Origin: Panopea generosa
Lineage: Eukaryota > Mollusca > Bivalvia > Adapedonta > Hiatellidae
DNA: 64,000 nucleotides
Assembly (NCBI GenBank): GCA_029582155.1
Contig: CM055902.1
Span: 20,387,748-20,451,747 of the forward strand
Direction: 5' to 3'
The notes under the pieces are model-generated. The model was not told the origin of the DNA. It saw only the letters and a program-made list of their open reading frames with translations, and did no database searches. Both the position numbers and the translations under genes were made by a program. This document shows, in pieces, positions 1 to 11,568 of this stretch (its first letter is position 1; every line of letters begins with the position of its first letter).

Positions 1-504
1 GATGGAAAGTTTAAAGACGCGGGAAAAGTGTCTCTCTCTAGTAATTGGATTCCGAAGGGAGATAACCCTCCCGCAAAAATTGAAACCAACATGGTACCGT
101 TCGAGACGCACTTGCCTGTATTTGCTTACGACAATGATACGACAACCTACTTTTGGGCAAAAACGCCAAGAAAAAACGACCATTTAACGCTTATATTAAA
201 TAAACCTTATAATGTATCGAGAATAATAATAATAACAGGTGACCCGGACAGACGCGCCGATGCAATAAAATATAGCGAATTGCAGATTGCTGTACATAAT
301 CATCATGATTTATTTATTCCAAACTCTTCTCTTAGTTGTGGTAAGTTTGTCAAACTTGGTAGCATGATTGATGGAGATATGGACACAAAAGCTACAGGTG
401 AGCGAATACCCGAGAATTTAGTTTGTTTATCAATCCGAATAACGCGACCCGCCAAGAATTGGGCTATTATAAGAAATATTGAATTATTTCTTAATGATAA
501 ATAA
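1..504 (+). CDS. C-terminal exon of an MGAT4-like N-acetylglucosaminyltransferase (5'-partial)
   Basis: The frame is open from the first base, with no methionine or splice acceptor in view, and ends at TAA 502-504, so this is the last coding exon of a gene entering from the left. The 167 residues match my knowledge of the C-terminal domain of alpha-1,3-mannosyl-glycoprotein 4-beta-N-acetylglucosaminyltransferase (GnT-IV, MGAT4 family): an NPPA motif near residues 23-26, a YFWAKTP segment near 56-62, a ++P block followed by TGDPDRRADAI, and a closing AKNWAIIRNIELFL that parallels the WAI..EI ending of the vertebrate enzymes. In that family this domain is a discoidin-like, glycan-binding module behind the catalytic domain, and the enzyme acts in the Golgi, adding a beta-1,4-linked GlcNAc branch to N-glycans. 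The catalytic domain lies outside the window. The paralogue (4A, 4B, 4C or invertebrate-specific) cannot be told from this part. Family call fairly sure; symbol left blank. Confidence 0.82.
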   Translation, partial: DGKFKDAGKVSLSSNWIPKGDNPPAKIETNMVPFETHLPVFAYDNDTTTYFWAKTPRKNDHLTLILNKPYNVSRIIIITGDPDRRADAIKYSELQIAVHNHHDLFIPNSSLSCGKFVKLGSMIDGDMDTKATGERIPENLVCLSIRITRPAKNWAIIRNIELFLNDK

Positions 505-924
505 TCATTTTATTTCGACAGAACTTAGCGGACGCACGGGTAGGGTGTTTTGGTCTATTTTTTAATAATAATATTACTACTACTACTACTGCTGCTGCTG
601 CTACTACTATTACTACTACTATTACAACTACAACTATAACTTACAACTACAACTGCAGCTGCTACTGCTACTGCTACTGCTACTGCTACTACTACTAATA
701 ATAATAATTATAATAATAATAGTAAAAATAATAACTTTATTTTACAAGAAAGCTTAGTGGGACTAGGTCCAATCTCCGCTGAGATTCTCAGCAACAGAAT
801 TAAACAAGAACAGTGTTGAACGTTTATTATATAGAAAATGGACATACAATGTACAAGTACTGATTTTCAAAGACTATATAGGAAAATTATAGATTAATGA
901 CGTTCCTGTATCAGAGAATACTGG
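505..924. other. 3' flank of the MGAT4-like gene, no further gene seen
   Basis: The sequence after the stop codon presumably begins with the 3' UTR. It holds the trinucleotide microsatellite described next and then AT-rich sequence. No clear cleavage and polyadenylation site can be picked, because AATAA-like strings are frequent in this AT-rich stretch. Confidence 0.4.
563..735. repeat. Compound trinucleotide microsatellite (ACT/GCT/AAT)
   Basis: Runs of ACT, GCT, ATT, ACA and AAT triplets follow each other with few interruptions. This is low-complexity DNA about 60-230 bp downstream of the stop codon, so it may be transcribed as 3' UTR of the upstream gene. Confidence 0.9.
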
Positions 925-1385
925 TATAGGCATAGTACCATCATTGCAAAAAGGAAGTGCTTCCGTGGGGTAGTCGTATAATGGCAGTTATAAATAATCC
1001 TCATTTCTTCTTCTTTAAAAATGCATTTTCCTTATTTTAATACTCATTTTTTTATTTGAATGGCATTATTGATGTATTTTGAACATTTTGATAGCATTAT
1101 CATGTTTAAGTGAATTTAGGAAAAAAAATGATGCTTGGAAATTGGGGTATGAATACATGATTTCGGAAGTCTACTTTCACTTTGTCACCAGTGTACACAC
1201 TGAGCAGAAAAAAAATCTCTTATATGACACATGATCCCTACTTTTCTCATCATATGTTGATAGTGGAGAGGTTGACAAACGTTTCACTTCTTTCATTTGG
1301 GATTCTCAATGAATGACAAGCCTTCAAACTTTTATTATTTACTATAAAATAAAGAACAAAAATCAATGGTGGGTTTACACCTTTA
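925..1385 (+). mobile_element. MITE family A, copy 1 (about 460 bp, 22-bp imperfect TIRs)
   Basis: The left end starts TATAGG and ends CATCATTG (925-946). The right end, read on the minus strand from 1385, starts TAAAGG and ends CCACCATTG. The whole interval reappears in inverted orientation at 16743-17219 with high similarity over its length, for example the shared GGAAGTGCTTCCGTGGGGTA block and the GACAAAGTGAAAGTAGACTT block. There is no coding capacity. Size, terminal inverted repeats and dispersed copies fit a miniature inverted-repeat transposable element. No clean target-site duplication is visible. Confidence 0.75.
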
Positions 1386-4127
1386 GAAAATGTAGTGGAC
1401 TTGATCCCGTATTTTCATTGCAGTAACAGTTTTATGATTTATTCATTTAGGTTATTTAACCTGTTTATATGTTTGTGGTATCTAAAACAGAGTTGAAAAT
1501 AGCCGTCAAACATTCCAAAGCATCATTGGTATCATTGATATTCCGTAAAAAACACCATAACATTTTGAGTATATGCATCTTCATTAACTGGTTTGTTTTT
1601 TCTGGAGTTTTTTACAGCATGTACCGGCTCTTTATTGCAGGAAGTTGGTGTTTTTCTTGTTATGCACACAAGATAATGGTCACTGATAGAATAAACAGTA
1701 ACGTTAACAATATTTATCGAATGTTAGAACTAAACTTATTAAACTGTAAATACATGATGACGTATCGCGCGCAACAACATCAAAGGTCAAGGTCATGTAC
1801 AGTGGTTAGACATGTGAGGACTGTATTTCCATGTCCGCACTGTAACTTCCAAATACAGCGACAGATTTTCAAATAACTTTACAGAAGTGTTCATCATAAA
1901 ATGGTGACGTGTTGTGCGAAACACTGCGTGGATACAACAAAAGTCAAGGTCACTTTCAGGACTCATCCATATGAAGTATGTGTATTTTCATATGCAGCAT
2001 TATAAGTCCAATCTGATCACATCGGCTTTTATGCTACGCAATATACCTCTGACATAATAAGGCGCCATTTTGGAACTAATTTCAGTCACATGATAAAATA
2101 AAATGGCGGCCCCCTTATGCCACCTTGTATACACATATGTTGAAAATATAAACGTTGGTTAATCAAGACTGATATTTTAAATTTCCCTTTAAACATGACC
2201 CATGTCGAGTGTATAAATAAAACAATTGGTATAATAACGTCATATATTCAACTTAAAGATGGATACATAATGTGTTACTTTCACGCGAATGAACACAGAC
2301 TTGTAACACAGGCGAATATCGTTGGTGTATTCTAGAGCTATACACGAGGTGTATTATACGGAGAATTCGGAAATACCCGATGTTTCACGATTGATTATAA
2401 GTCGTGGCCGAGCTGCAACGTCCAAATAATAAATGGACGTCTTTCAAATAATTTCACATCTCTTACTGTTCAGCATAGCATAATGACGTGAAAAACGTGT
2501 ACGTTTTTTTTTTATATGTATGTGACATTGTATTAATCTTTAAGAATTATTCGTAAATGCCATTTACCGGTGGTGTTTTGGTTTCGTTTTATTAAGATGG
2601 TGACAATATTATTTCGACCGTTTGGTGTATTAACAAAAGATAAAAGTGTTAATTGTTGTTTTTTATATAGATTTTAGCTCTTACTAGCCACAGGCCAGAA
2701 GTGCTTGTGCGAAGGCGCGTTTTTCGACGTATGCCGTTTCTCGGTACATTGTGCATGCATTAACCCAATGAGCAGGGGTTTGATTTAAACATGTTTTATT
2801 TCCAGTATTTACAGACAAACAAATATAATATCAAAAATATATAAACATTTAGGATTAGAACGAAAGAATACAGTTCTTGTAGAATTGTTTTCCAATTCTT
2901 CTCAAAAGTAGCCTAATGCAGACCCGGGAATAGCGTTAAATAGTTTCAGTATGAAACACACCTAAACTTGATGGATAATCTCAGTGTCAATGAAAACATT
3001 TTTACACGTTTTGATCGCTCATTATAAATATGTATAATGATGTAAATATATATTCATGTCGTATTAATAAAAATGTAAATTGTCTAACGATGTTATGGTA
3101 TTTTATTAATAACAGAAAGTCAAATAATTGTTTGAATTTTCACTAATGGTGAAATCTTCCGATACACCCCCATAATCTATTGTTTAGACGTCCGATGATT
3201 AACACTTGAACGCACCTATCTTTAATAAAATCTATGGTGCCCCCACACCCCACCCCCCTTCCCGTTTTGAACTTGCACTAATGGTGAAATTTTCAGATAA
3301 CCCCCCGTGCTTCCGATACACCCACGTGCTTCCGATACATCCACACATAAGCATATCTATACGTATGAGTTACACTACTTGCATAATTTGATCCACTAAG
3401 TCTTGACTTGCAGTGCATGGTGTAATGGGTTTGATACTTGTTGCAGAATAACTTTCGATGTTAGTCATATGTATGTGTGTGTGTTTACGTGCGTGCGTGC
3501 GTGTCAGCTTGATAGATAGAATCTTTATTTACTCCGTATTTGGAGAGCATATAATAACATATATACAAATTGCAGTAAATAATTACATATAATTGAATAA
3601 TATACAATGAGTTAAAGTGAAAAATGAACATACGATACGCCTAGTATGTTTTTCGGAGCGGTTCCCCGTATCTCAATAGCGGAAGCGGGAGTAGAGTAGA
3701 AGTACCGCAACCAGCAGGAGAGGGACACTCTTCCCACACACTACCCCCAGGTTACCTCCCCACCCTCAAAATAATCGAAGAGCTCATAAACCCATTAAAG
3801 TATCGTTTACCCGCAAACTACTTATAAGTATGCTAAATTACTCGAAAAGGCAGGCCGTTCCATTTAAAAGGAAATTGTATTTTGTTTATGTTTATGTCTC
3901 TGTAGGTACTTTGGTGACAAGACAATAAGGGGCAAACAATGAGATAAAACAATCAGCTACATATGTTATTTTTATTATAAAATAATAATTCTATATATGT
4001 AATTAAACACAATAAAAACACCTTTATTTATTTATTAACTAATCTTAACCATATATATATATATATACATTGTTGCTTTATTTATTTATTAAATAAACTT
4101 GTGCATTACGGTAGAAAAGACAACTCT
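1386..4127. other. Non-coding AT-rich spacer
   Basis: No gene is supported. An open frame of 135 codons at 1469-1876 has no recognisable family and sits in AT-rich sequence with no supporting context. Two degenerate direct repeats are visible (1838-1911 against 2411-2490, and 3133-3173 against 3265-3324). Two TCAAGGTCA strings lie at 1787-1795 and 1944-1952. A short GTGC/GTGT run lies near 3475-3505. Confidence 0.5.
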
Positions 4128-4520
4128 GGGAATACCGAAAAACACTTGAATTATACCTATCAGAATAAAAATATACATTAACATAACCCAATAACTTCTA
4201 GATTTATATCAATAATATTTTGGTCAACCATTACTGATGTTAAAACAAAGAAACTTACCTTAATTTGATAAAAAATAAGTGCATTTCGGTTATAATCGCA
4301 ATCAAGGGAAGTAACTCGTAATAACCGAAAGACACAATGACACAAATATTGGGTTAATACTCATCAAATCGTACATTTTTAAAAAAAAATAATTAAAAAA
4401 CAAAACAATTTTTACTTCATATTTGATACATAAAATAATAGAAACATGATCATTGATGCCTTAAATAGCTGGTCTAGGTGTCTTTCGGTTATCAGGTGTT
4501 TTTCGGTTTTTCCAGTCACC
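4128..4520. repeat. Nested inverted motif pairs built on ACCGAAAAACAC / ACCGAAAGACAC
   Basis: TACCGAAAAACAC at 4133-4145 is answered by its reverse complement near 4496-4509, and TAACCGAAAGACAC near 4321-4334 by its reverse complement near 4479-4491. Related GCATTACGGTA and GCATTTCGGTTA strings lie at about 4103 and 4281. The symmetry suggests a decayed fold-back element, but the arms are short. Confidence 0.4.
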
Positions 4521-4942
4521 CCCTATAGTCTACCGCTCAAGTACACCAATTGCACGCAAACGGAGTGCACCCAGAGCGTTAACGAAACGTGAACGAAATG
4601 CGGACGGACGTTACGGGACGGACGGATTAGTGGGCGGGTGTGCTTCCTATTGGACGAACAGACGGATTGATGGAAGCATTTTAATGGACTGTCGTACAGG
4701 GGTGGGGGTGGATGGTCGATCGGACGGATATATATATATATATACATTGTCAGTCAGGCAGGAAAACAGGCAGAAGAAAGACGCTTCAAGATCAAGTTCA
4801 TGTTTGAAATATCATTAGAAATTGCATTTGACCTGTATATAGACGTGGGGTCGTTTCAATTTATAGGAGGGTGTGAGGAACATCTCCTCTCCGGCTGGTT
4901 TGGATCCGTGGGCCTCCGCCGGAAAATAGCGCTTAGCCTATA

Positions 4943-5340
4943 TTAAGCCCCGAAGGCTGTGTGTTGAGGGCCTGTCACACAGTCCCGATCTATCCGGTAG
5001 ATACCCGCACGATCAAAGTAATTGGCAAAACGGGACGAGGTCTTGGCGCAATCTACTATGAACGTAGGATTCGTATTGGGGACGTGTGGGGAATTATTGA
5101 ACTTGAGAGACACGGGCAAGTCCTGACAGAACGGCAAATTTCGCCGATTGTTTTGGACATGCTCAAAACATTCGCCATGGTCGTGCGACCGAACCAAAAC
5201 AAGTAGAAGACGTATCTATGTCGGGGTATGAACGTATCTACAACTATCGTGTCGTGCGGGGGACGTTCTGGCAGTCGGTAGTCTATGAGGCGCCAAGCGT
5301 GACTATATTCAGTGACATAAATATATATGGACACTATGAC
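4943..5340. other. GC-richer block of unknown origin
   Basis: This stretch is visibly richer in G and C than the AT-rich flanks and is open in overlapping frames on both strands (4961-5206 plus; 4943-5197 and 5056-5334 minus). None of the predicted peptides resembles a family I know. It may be a fragment of a dispersed repeat, or less likely a short unannotated exon. Confidence 0.35.
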
Positions 5341-6970
5341 CGTCTAATGGCACGTTTGTACTGAGTTGATATACTTGAGAACGCACGAATGACCAGAAGA
5401 ATGTGAAACATACATCACATAGTCTGCTATACAGGCATTGGTTAATACGGTCCTATATCCTAGCCACGTTTTGATATTTTTGAACGTAGAAAAAGTGCAA
5501 AGATCTCCCTGTGACAGGCCAAACAGCGAGTGTTCCGAATGAATTATGATTGTAATCTACTCCACAGTATTTTGTGATTTTTTATTAAGAAAAAAAACTT
5601 TCACGGGGCTTTAATACCGGTACTTCAAGCACTGATAGCCACGACATGGTTGGATCGTGTGGAAAGAGGGAAATTTTGATAACTTAAAAAGGCATATGCT
5701 GCATATTGGTTAGTCAAAGAGAAAATATGACTACTATCTACGTTTTTATTCACCGTATTATATAAAGGAGATAGAACCACATTGGACCATGAAGTAACAT
5801 CAAAATATATTTGTCCAATGCGTTCTTACAACGTCCTTACAACATTCTAACTACAACCAAACAGATCACAACACGCGCTTACCGCTTACCGTGCTCTTAC
5901 CACGCTAACCACGCTTACAACCCAGTAACAACGCAATGAGAACGCGATGCAATCAGCGGCACGCTTGTACTACGTCAATGAAGTCCCTGCAAGGTTTAGT
6001 TACGTCGGTACTACATCAATGCCGTCGTTACTACGTCCTTATTAAGTTCTTACTGCGTCCTGATTCCACCACATGTCCAAAGTTTGACCACGTCCTCCAC
6101 TTCCATGGAGACCACTCCACGTCCTTTTCGGACCACTACACTTTCTTATCGGACCACTTCACGTCCTTATCGGTTTCTACTGCATTCCTACTACAGTGTA
6201 CAAGTTCTAATTGCATCCACCAATTTTTTGTGAACGTAGTGAGAACGTAGCTGAGTGTGAGGAGGTGGGGGTTAAAGGTGAAGCGGATAACGTTCAAGTT
6301 CACCGTAAACCCCAGTTGTACAGGTACTTAACCAACGTTTGGAAGACATTTACAAAATGTTAAATGAAGACGTTCAATTTCCTTGGACTTAGTGAAACCC
6401 CATATTTCAAAAGAATATTGATCCAATAAATGAATAAAATAACTGACACAAAATAACTTATTATGGGTTTAAAATGTATTTTCTTACATTTTATTAATAT
6501 AACGTGTACAGTCATTTGAGCTTTACCTACTAAATACTCGTTATTCAATGATGACTTACCAGTATAATTATTATAAGTAATAAAGTTATTAAATTCATCT
6601 ACAACATTTTGCCAATTATATGACCATTTTCACCATGTACTAGATGTCCACGTTTTCGAAAAAACATCATCATTGTTTCAGAAATATTTACTTATAAATT
6701 CCAAATATCACAATCTTTCTGGTGATTTGCCTAAAATTAGCAAATCGTCGGCAATAGACATGCACATCAGGTATGTTAGCACTGTGTGCCTATTGTATAA
6801 CTGAGATATCTGTTGTGCAATTATTTGTTTCGTATATCTGACTTTGAAAAAAAACTATATCTTTTTTTAAAAAATTACACGGTCTCACAAGTAACAGATC
6901 TATAAAATGAAGAAAGTAAACGTCCACCGGATTTCAAACCGTAGAAATAGGAGAAAACTGTGAGAAATTG
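5341..6970. other. Non-coding spacer with a degenerate short-repeat zone
   Basis: Between about 5815 and 6250 the sequence keeps returning to short strings such as TTACTACGTC, CACGTCC and ACGCTTAC, suggesting a very degenerate roughly 10-12 bp repetition. The rest is AT-rich with no gene visible. Confidence 0.4.
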
Positions 6971-6974
6971 TGTC

Positions 6975-9228
6975 ATTGCTGGTTGGGGAGCGGAAGGCTG
7001 TCATCGCTGGTTGGGGTATTTGAGGCTGCCATCGCTTATTGGGGTACAGGAGGCTGCCATCGCTAGTTAGGGTACGAGAGGCTGCCATCACTGGTTGGGG
7101 TGCAGGAGGCTGTCATCGTGCTTGGGGTACGGGAGGCTGCCATCGCTGATTGGGGTGCGGGAGGCTGCCATCGCTTGTTGGTGTGCGGGAGGCTGCAATC
7201 GCTGGTTGGGTAGCAGAAGGCTGCCATCGCTGGTTGGGGTTCTGATGGCTGCCATCGCTGGTTGGGATATGGGAGGCTACCATCGCTGGTTGGGGTACGG
7301 GAGGCTGCCAACGCTGGTTGGAGTTCTGATGGCTGCCATCGCTGGTTGGGGTATGAAAGGCTGCCATCGATGGTGCGGGTAGAGGAGGCTGACCTCGCTG
7401 GTTGGGATACGGGAGGCTGCCATCGCTGGATGGGGTCTGGGAGTTTTCCATCGCTAATTGGGGTCCGGGAGTCTTCCATCGCTGGTTGGGGTGCGGGAGG
7501 CTGCTATCGCTGGTTGGGGCGCGGGAGGCTGCCGTCCCTGGTTAGGGTACCTGAGGCTGCCAGCGCTGGTTGGGGTGCGGGAGGCTGTCATCGCTGCTTG
7601 TGTACGGGAGGCTACCATCGTTGATTGGGGTACGGGAGGCTTCCATCGCTTGTTGGGGTGCGGGAGGCTGCCATCGCTGGTTGGGGTGCAGGAGGCTGAC
7701 GTCGCTGGTTCGGGTTCTGATGGCTGCCATCGCTGGTTGGGATATGGGAGGGTGCAATCGCTAGTTGGGGTACGGGAGGCTGCCATCGCTGGTTGGGGTT
7801 TTGATAGCTGCCATCGCTGGTTGGGTATGAGAGGATGCCATCGATGGTTGGGGTACAGGAGGCTGCCGTCGCTGGTTGGGATACGGGAGGCTTCCATCGC
7901 TGGTTGGGGTACGGGAGGCTGACTGCCATGCCATCGCTGTTTGGGGTTCTGATAGCTGCTTTCGCTGGTTTGGGTATGGGAGGTTGTCATCACTGGTTTG
8001 GGTACAGGAGGCTGCTATCGCTGGTTGAGGTTTTGATGGCTGCCATCGCTTGTAGGGGTACGGGTGGTTGCCATCGCTAATTTGCGTTCTGATCGCTGCC
8101 ATCGCTGGTTTTTGTATGGGAGGCTGCCATCGCTGGTTGGGGTCGCTGATTGAGGTATGGGAGGCTGCCAGTTGGTTGGGGTTCTGATGGCTGCCATCGC
8201 TGGTTGGGGTATAGGAGGCTGCCATCGCTGGTTGGGGTACGGCAGGCTGCCATCGCTGGTATGGGTTCTGATGGTTGCAATCGCTGGTTGGGGTACGGGA
8301 TGCTGCCACCGCTGGTTGGGGTAAGGGAGGCTGCCATCGCTGGTTTGGGTATGGGAGGCTGCCATTTCTGGTTTTGGGTTCTTATGGCTGCCATCGCTGG
8401 TTTGGGTATGGGAGGCTGCAATTGCTGGTTGGGGTATGGGAGGCTGCCATCGCTGGTTGGGCTACGAGAGGCTGTCATCGCTGCTTGGGTAACGGGAGGC
8501 TGTCATCGCTGGTTTGGGTATGGGAGGCTGCAATTGCTGGTTGGGGTATGGGAGGCTGCCATCGCTGGTTGGGCTACGGGAGGCTGTCATCGCTGCTTGG
8601 GTAACGGGAGGCTGTCATCGCTGGTTTGGGTATGGGAGGCTGCAATTGCTGGTTGGGGTATGGGAGGCTGCCATCGCTGGTTGGGCTACGAGAGGCTGTC
8701 ATCGCTGCTTGGGTAACGGGAGGCTGTCAGCGCTGGTTGGGGTATGGGAGGCTGCCATCTTTGGTTGCGGTATGGTAGGCTGCCATCGCTGGTTGGGGTA
8801 CGAGAGGCTGCCATCGTTGGTTTGGGTATTGGAGACTGCCATCGCTGGTTGGGGTATGGGAGGTTGTCATCGCTGGTTGGGGTACGGGAGGCTGTCATCT
8901 CTGGTTGGGGTATAGGAGGCTGTCATCGCTGTTTTGGGTACGGGAGGCTGTCATCGCTGGTTGGGGTATGGGAGGCTGCCATCGCTGGTTGGGGTACGGG
9001 AGACTGTCATCGCTGGTTGGGGTACGGGAGGCTGTCATGGCTGGTTGGGGTACGGGAGGCTGCCATCGCTGGTTGGGGTACGGAAGGCTGTCATCGCTGG
9101 TTGGGGTACGGGAGGTTGTCATCGCTGGTTGGGGTATGGAAGGCTGCCATCGCTGTTTGCGATATGGGAGGCTGCCATCGCTGGTTGGGGTACGAGAGGC
9201 TGCAATCGCTGGTTTCGGTATGGGTTGG
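6975..9228. repeat. 28-bp minisatellite, about 80 copies
   Basis: The unit is 28 bp with core GCCATCGCTGGTTGGGGTA and a variable GTACGGGAGG / GTTCTGATGG half. Since 28 is not a multiple of 3, each strand cycles through all three frames every 84 bp and gives 28-residue protein repeats in several overlapping frames (for example PNQRWQPPVPQPA on the minus strand, GWGTGGCHRWLGYGRL on the plus strand). These frames are a property of the period. A four-unit block of 112 bp is repeated three times at 8401-8736. Confidence 0.95.
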
Positions 9229-9498
9229 CTGCTCCTGTTTATTAATAACAATAAGCTAAAACTCAGTTTAAACTTTTATTAAACACACGTTATTTCTATC
9301 AACGCTGACCTCCACTACGAAGAGTTCATTAACATTGCTCTCCCTTGTTATTAAAAGTCTAACACCAGTTAGCTCCCTTCATGTACTGTAATTTTAACAG
9401 TACCCCTTAGAGTTTTGATATACGTTAAACCAAATGCTGCATTCTATTTAGTTTTGGAGGAAATAGTTGTTATTTACTCCAATATTTGACTTTCAAAC

Positions 9499-9499
<1 letters not shown>
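9229..9499. other. AT-rich spacer
   Basis: Short AT-rich stretch between the 28-bp array and the TA run, with no feature visible. Confidence 0.5.

Positions 9500-9548
<49 letters not shown>
9500..9548. repeat. (TA)n microsatellite
   Basis: About 24 uninterrupted TA dinucleotides, followed by ACACAC-type sequence. Confidence 0.97.
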
Positions 9549-9551
<3 letters not shown>

Positions 9552-10545
9552 ACACACTCTCAAACACACAATAAAATTAGAAACAAACTATAAGATATAT
9601 TATAAAGATAAAACTCCACGCTACCCAAAACGTGAGGGAGAGTGTTAAATGGCGTTGTTGGCGATACGGGGACCTACCCAGAATAGTTTTTCGTATATAA
9701 ACACCAAAATGCTGTATTGTATTGAATTTTAGGATAAAATTATGATTTAAATTTGTAAATGTTGTGATTTAAAACATGTTTATTAAAGTATTGCCCCAGT
9801 TCCTACTTCTGTGGTAATAAAAGATAGACCAAAGAAGTTTCAGATGAGAAAAAAGGTTATATTTGACACCCAGTAGTTTTGGTGTAGAAAAATTCAACTA
9901 GTCAGATGTATGAACATGACTACGTAAAACTTCTGTTTTTATGAAGTAAGTTTGTATTGAATGGGACTGAAACGCACAAAATGAATTTTGAGAGGTCAGT
10001 GACCGTAAGGCAGCAACACGGACCACTAGGCCACGGCCCAGAGTATTTCCCACAGAGATGGGAAGAATTCATACATGCCTACGTTTGTAAATCATGTCCT
10101 ATTCTTATTATCACGTAGCTTTCTCAATTTCTTTAAAGTGCTCAGAGAACACTTTTGATACACACAAAAATGACATAAGTGCACGCTTATCACAATACTG
10201 TCATATAAACTAGCTGCTGGTCAATCACAACCTGTGTTAGAAATAATAAATAAATATAAATTAAGGGCACGACTTCCACTCTGCGCGACATTAAAATCCA
10301 AATGCTCTTGTAGAACTATAAGTGTATTAACTAACGATGTGTTAGGTTTCATAACCACACTGGAACACACAATCTGTATGTACGTATTAATCATTTAATA
10401 ACCAGGTACCTGCATATCTCAAGTATTTGTTTTACTTTACATTTACAGCAAAACCTGTGTAAGCATTGAGTTGTGTTTTATACATATATACTGTGAAGAT
10501 TGAATGTATTCAAATGATTTCTCTTGTTAATAAAAGTCTTTCTTA
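9549..10545. other. AT-rich spacer with a degraded tRNA-like head
   Basis: No gene is visible. On the minus strand about 9990-10042 reads as a degraded tRNA-like sequence (GTGGCCTAGTGG as an A-box-like string), probably an old tRNA-derived SINE head. Confidence 0.4.
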
Positions 10546-10559
10546 CTATCATTATCATT

Positions 10560-10612
<53 letters not shown>

Positions 10613-10618
10613 TATTAA

Positions 10619-10661
<43 letters not shown>

Positions 10662-10705
10662 AATAAACTATTAGTATTACTATTATTGTTATATTTCTAT
10701 TAATA

Positions 10706-10754
<49 letters not shown>

Positions 10755-10760
10755 AATAAT
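10546..10760. repeat. (ATC)n and (ATT)n compound microsatellite
   Basis: An (ATC)n run of about 20 triplets passes into two (ATT)n blocks separated by a short AT-rich linker. Shorter ATT/ATC runs trail to about 10830. Confidence 0.95.
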
Positions 10761-10830
10761 AATACATTTTTTTTTATTATTATTTTCTATTATTAATAAT
10801 ATTGATATTATCATTATCATTGTTATAAAT

Positions 10831-11568
10831 TTTTATTACACAAGTGGTCATAACCGCAACCCTTACACAAGAAGCGCACAACCAAGATGATCAATTGATG
10901 TCTGCTTATATAAAGGTTAATGTAACAGTTATTTCCCTTAGTATATTGTTAAATAAATCAATACGAGTGTGTTTTATTTGTACTTCTGGGTAGAACAACA
11001 ATTGATACAACGCTGTTTTGATGGAGTTTAACACACATTCCACTACACCACATATTTCAATGAGGTATACAAGTACACATATTCATACATAGTGACAGTT
11101 ACAATATATAATCAAATCAAACACAAATATGTTCTTCAAAACTTCCATCCGCAAACTGTTTCTAATCCTTGAGCATTTTTAAATAAATAATCAACATAAT
11201 TGATTTCTTTGTTCTTATTTTTTAAGTTTTTTTGAGAAAATGCTGTTAAACTTAAATTATACAATTATTCTGAAATGTTAATCAAAATATACCTGTGTAT
11301 AGAAATAAAATATGGAGAATGTGTGTTTTATCCAATTTAATTTTTTTATCATTTTTTATTAGTTGGACTCTATAATATAATACTTCCAAATAAAATTAAA
11401 CTATTTTCTTCGAGTTTGAACAACATGTGATATTCCATTACTAACTATACAGTATACATTTACAATACAACATTAGATATATTTCAATATTAAAAACATT
11501 AAAAAATAATGTTTAACAGTTATTTTCAGTCAGCATACACATTATTTTGAGTACCTTATATTTGTATA
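10831..11568. other. AT-rich spacer
   Basis: No gene, RNA or clear repeat is recognisable here beyond low-complexity AT-rich sequence. Confidence 0.5.

Noticed and set aside
1469-1876. 135-codon frame as a small gene
   Set aside because: No family resemblance, AT-rich, overlaps a degenerate direct repeat, no splice or regulatory context.
4961-5206. 81-codon frame in the GC-richer block
   Set aside because: Frames on the other strand are equally open and no domain is recognisable; kept only as a region of interest.
6975-9259. Overlapping 100-190 codon frames on both strands of the 28-bp array
   Set aside because: Period artefact; several frames are open at once in the same DNA, and substitutions show no frame preference by eye.
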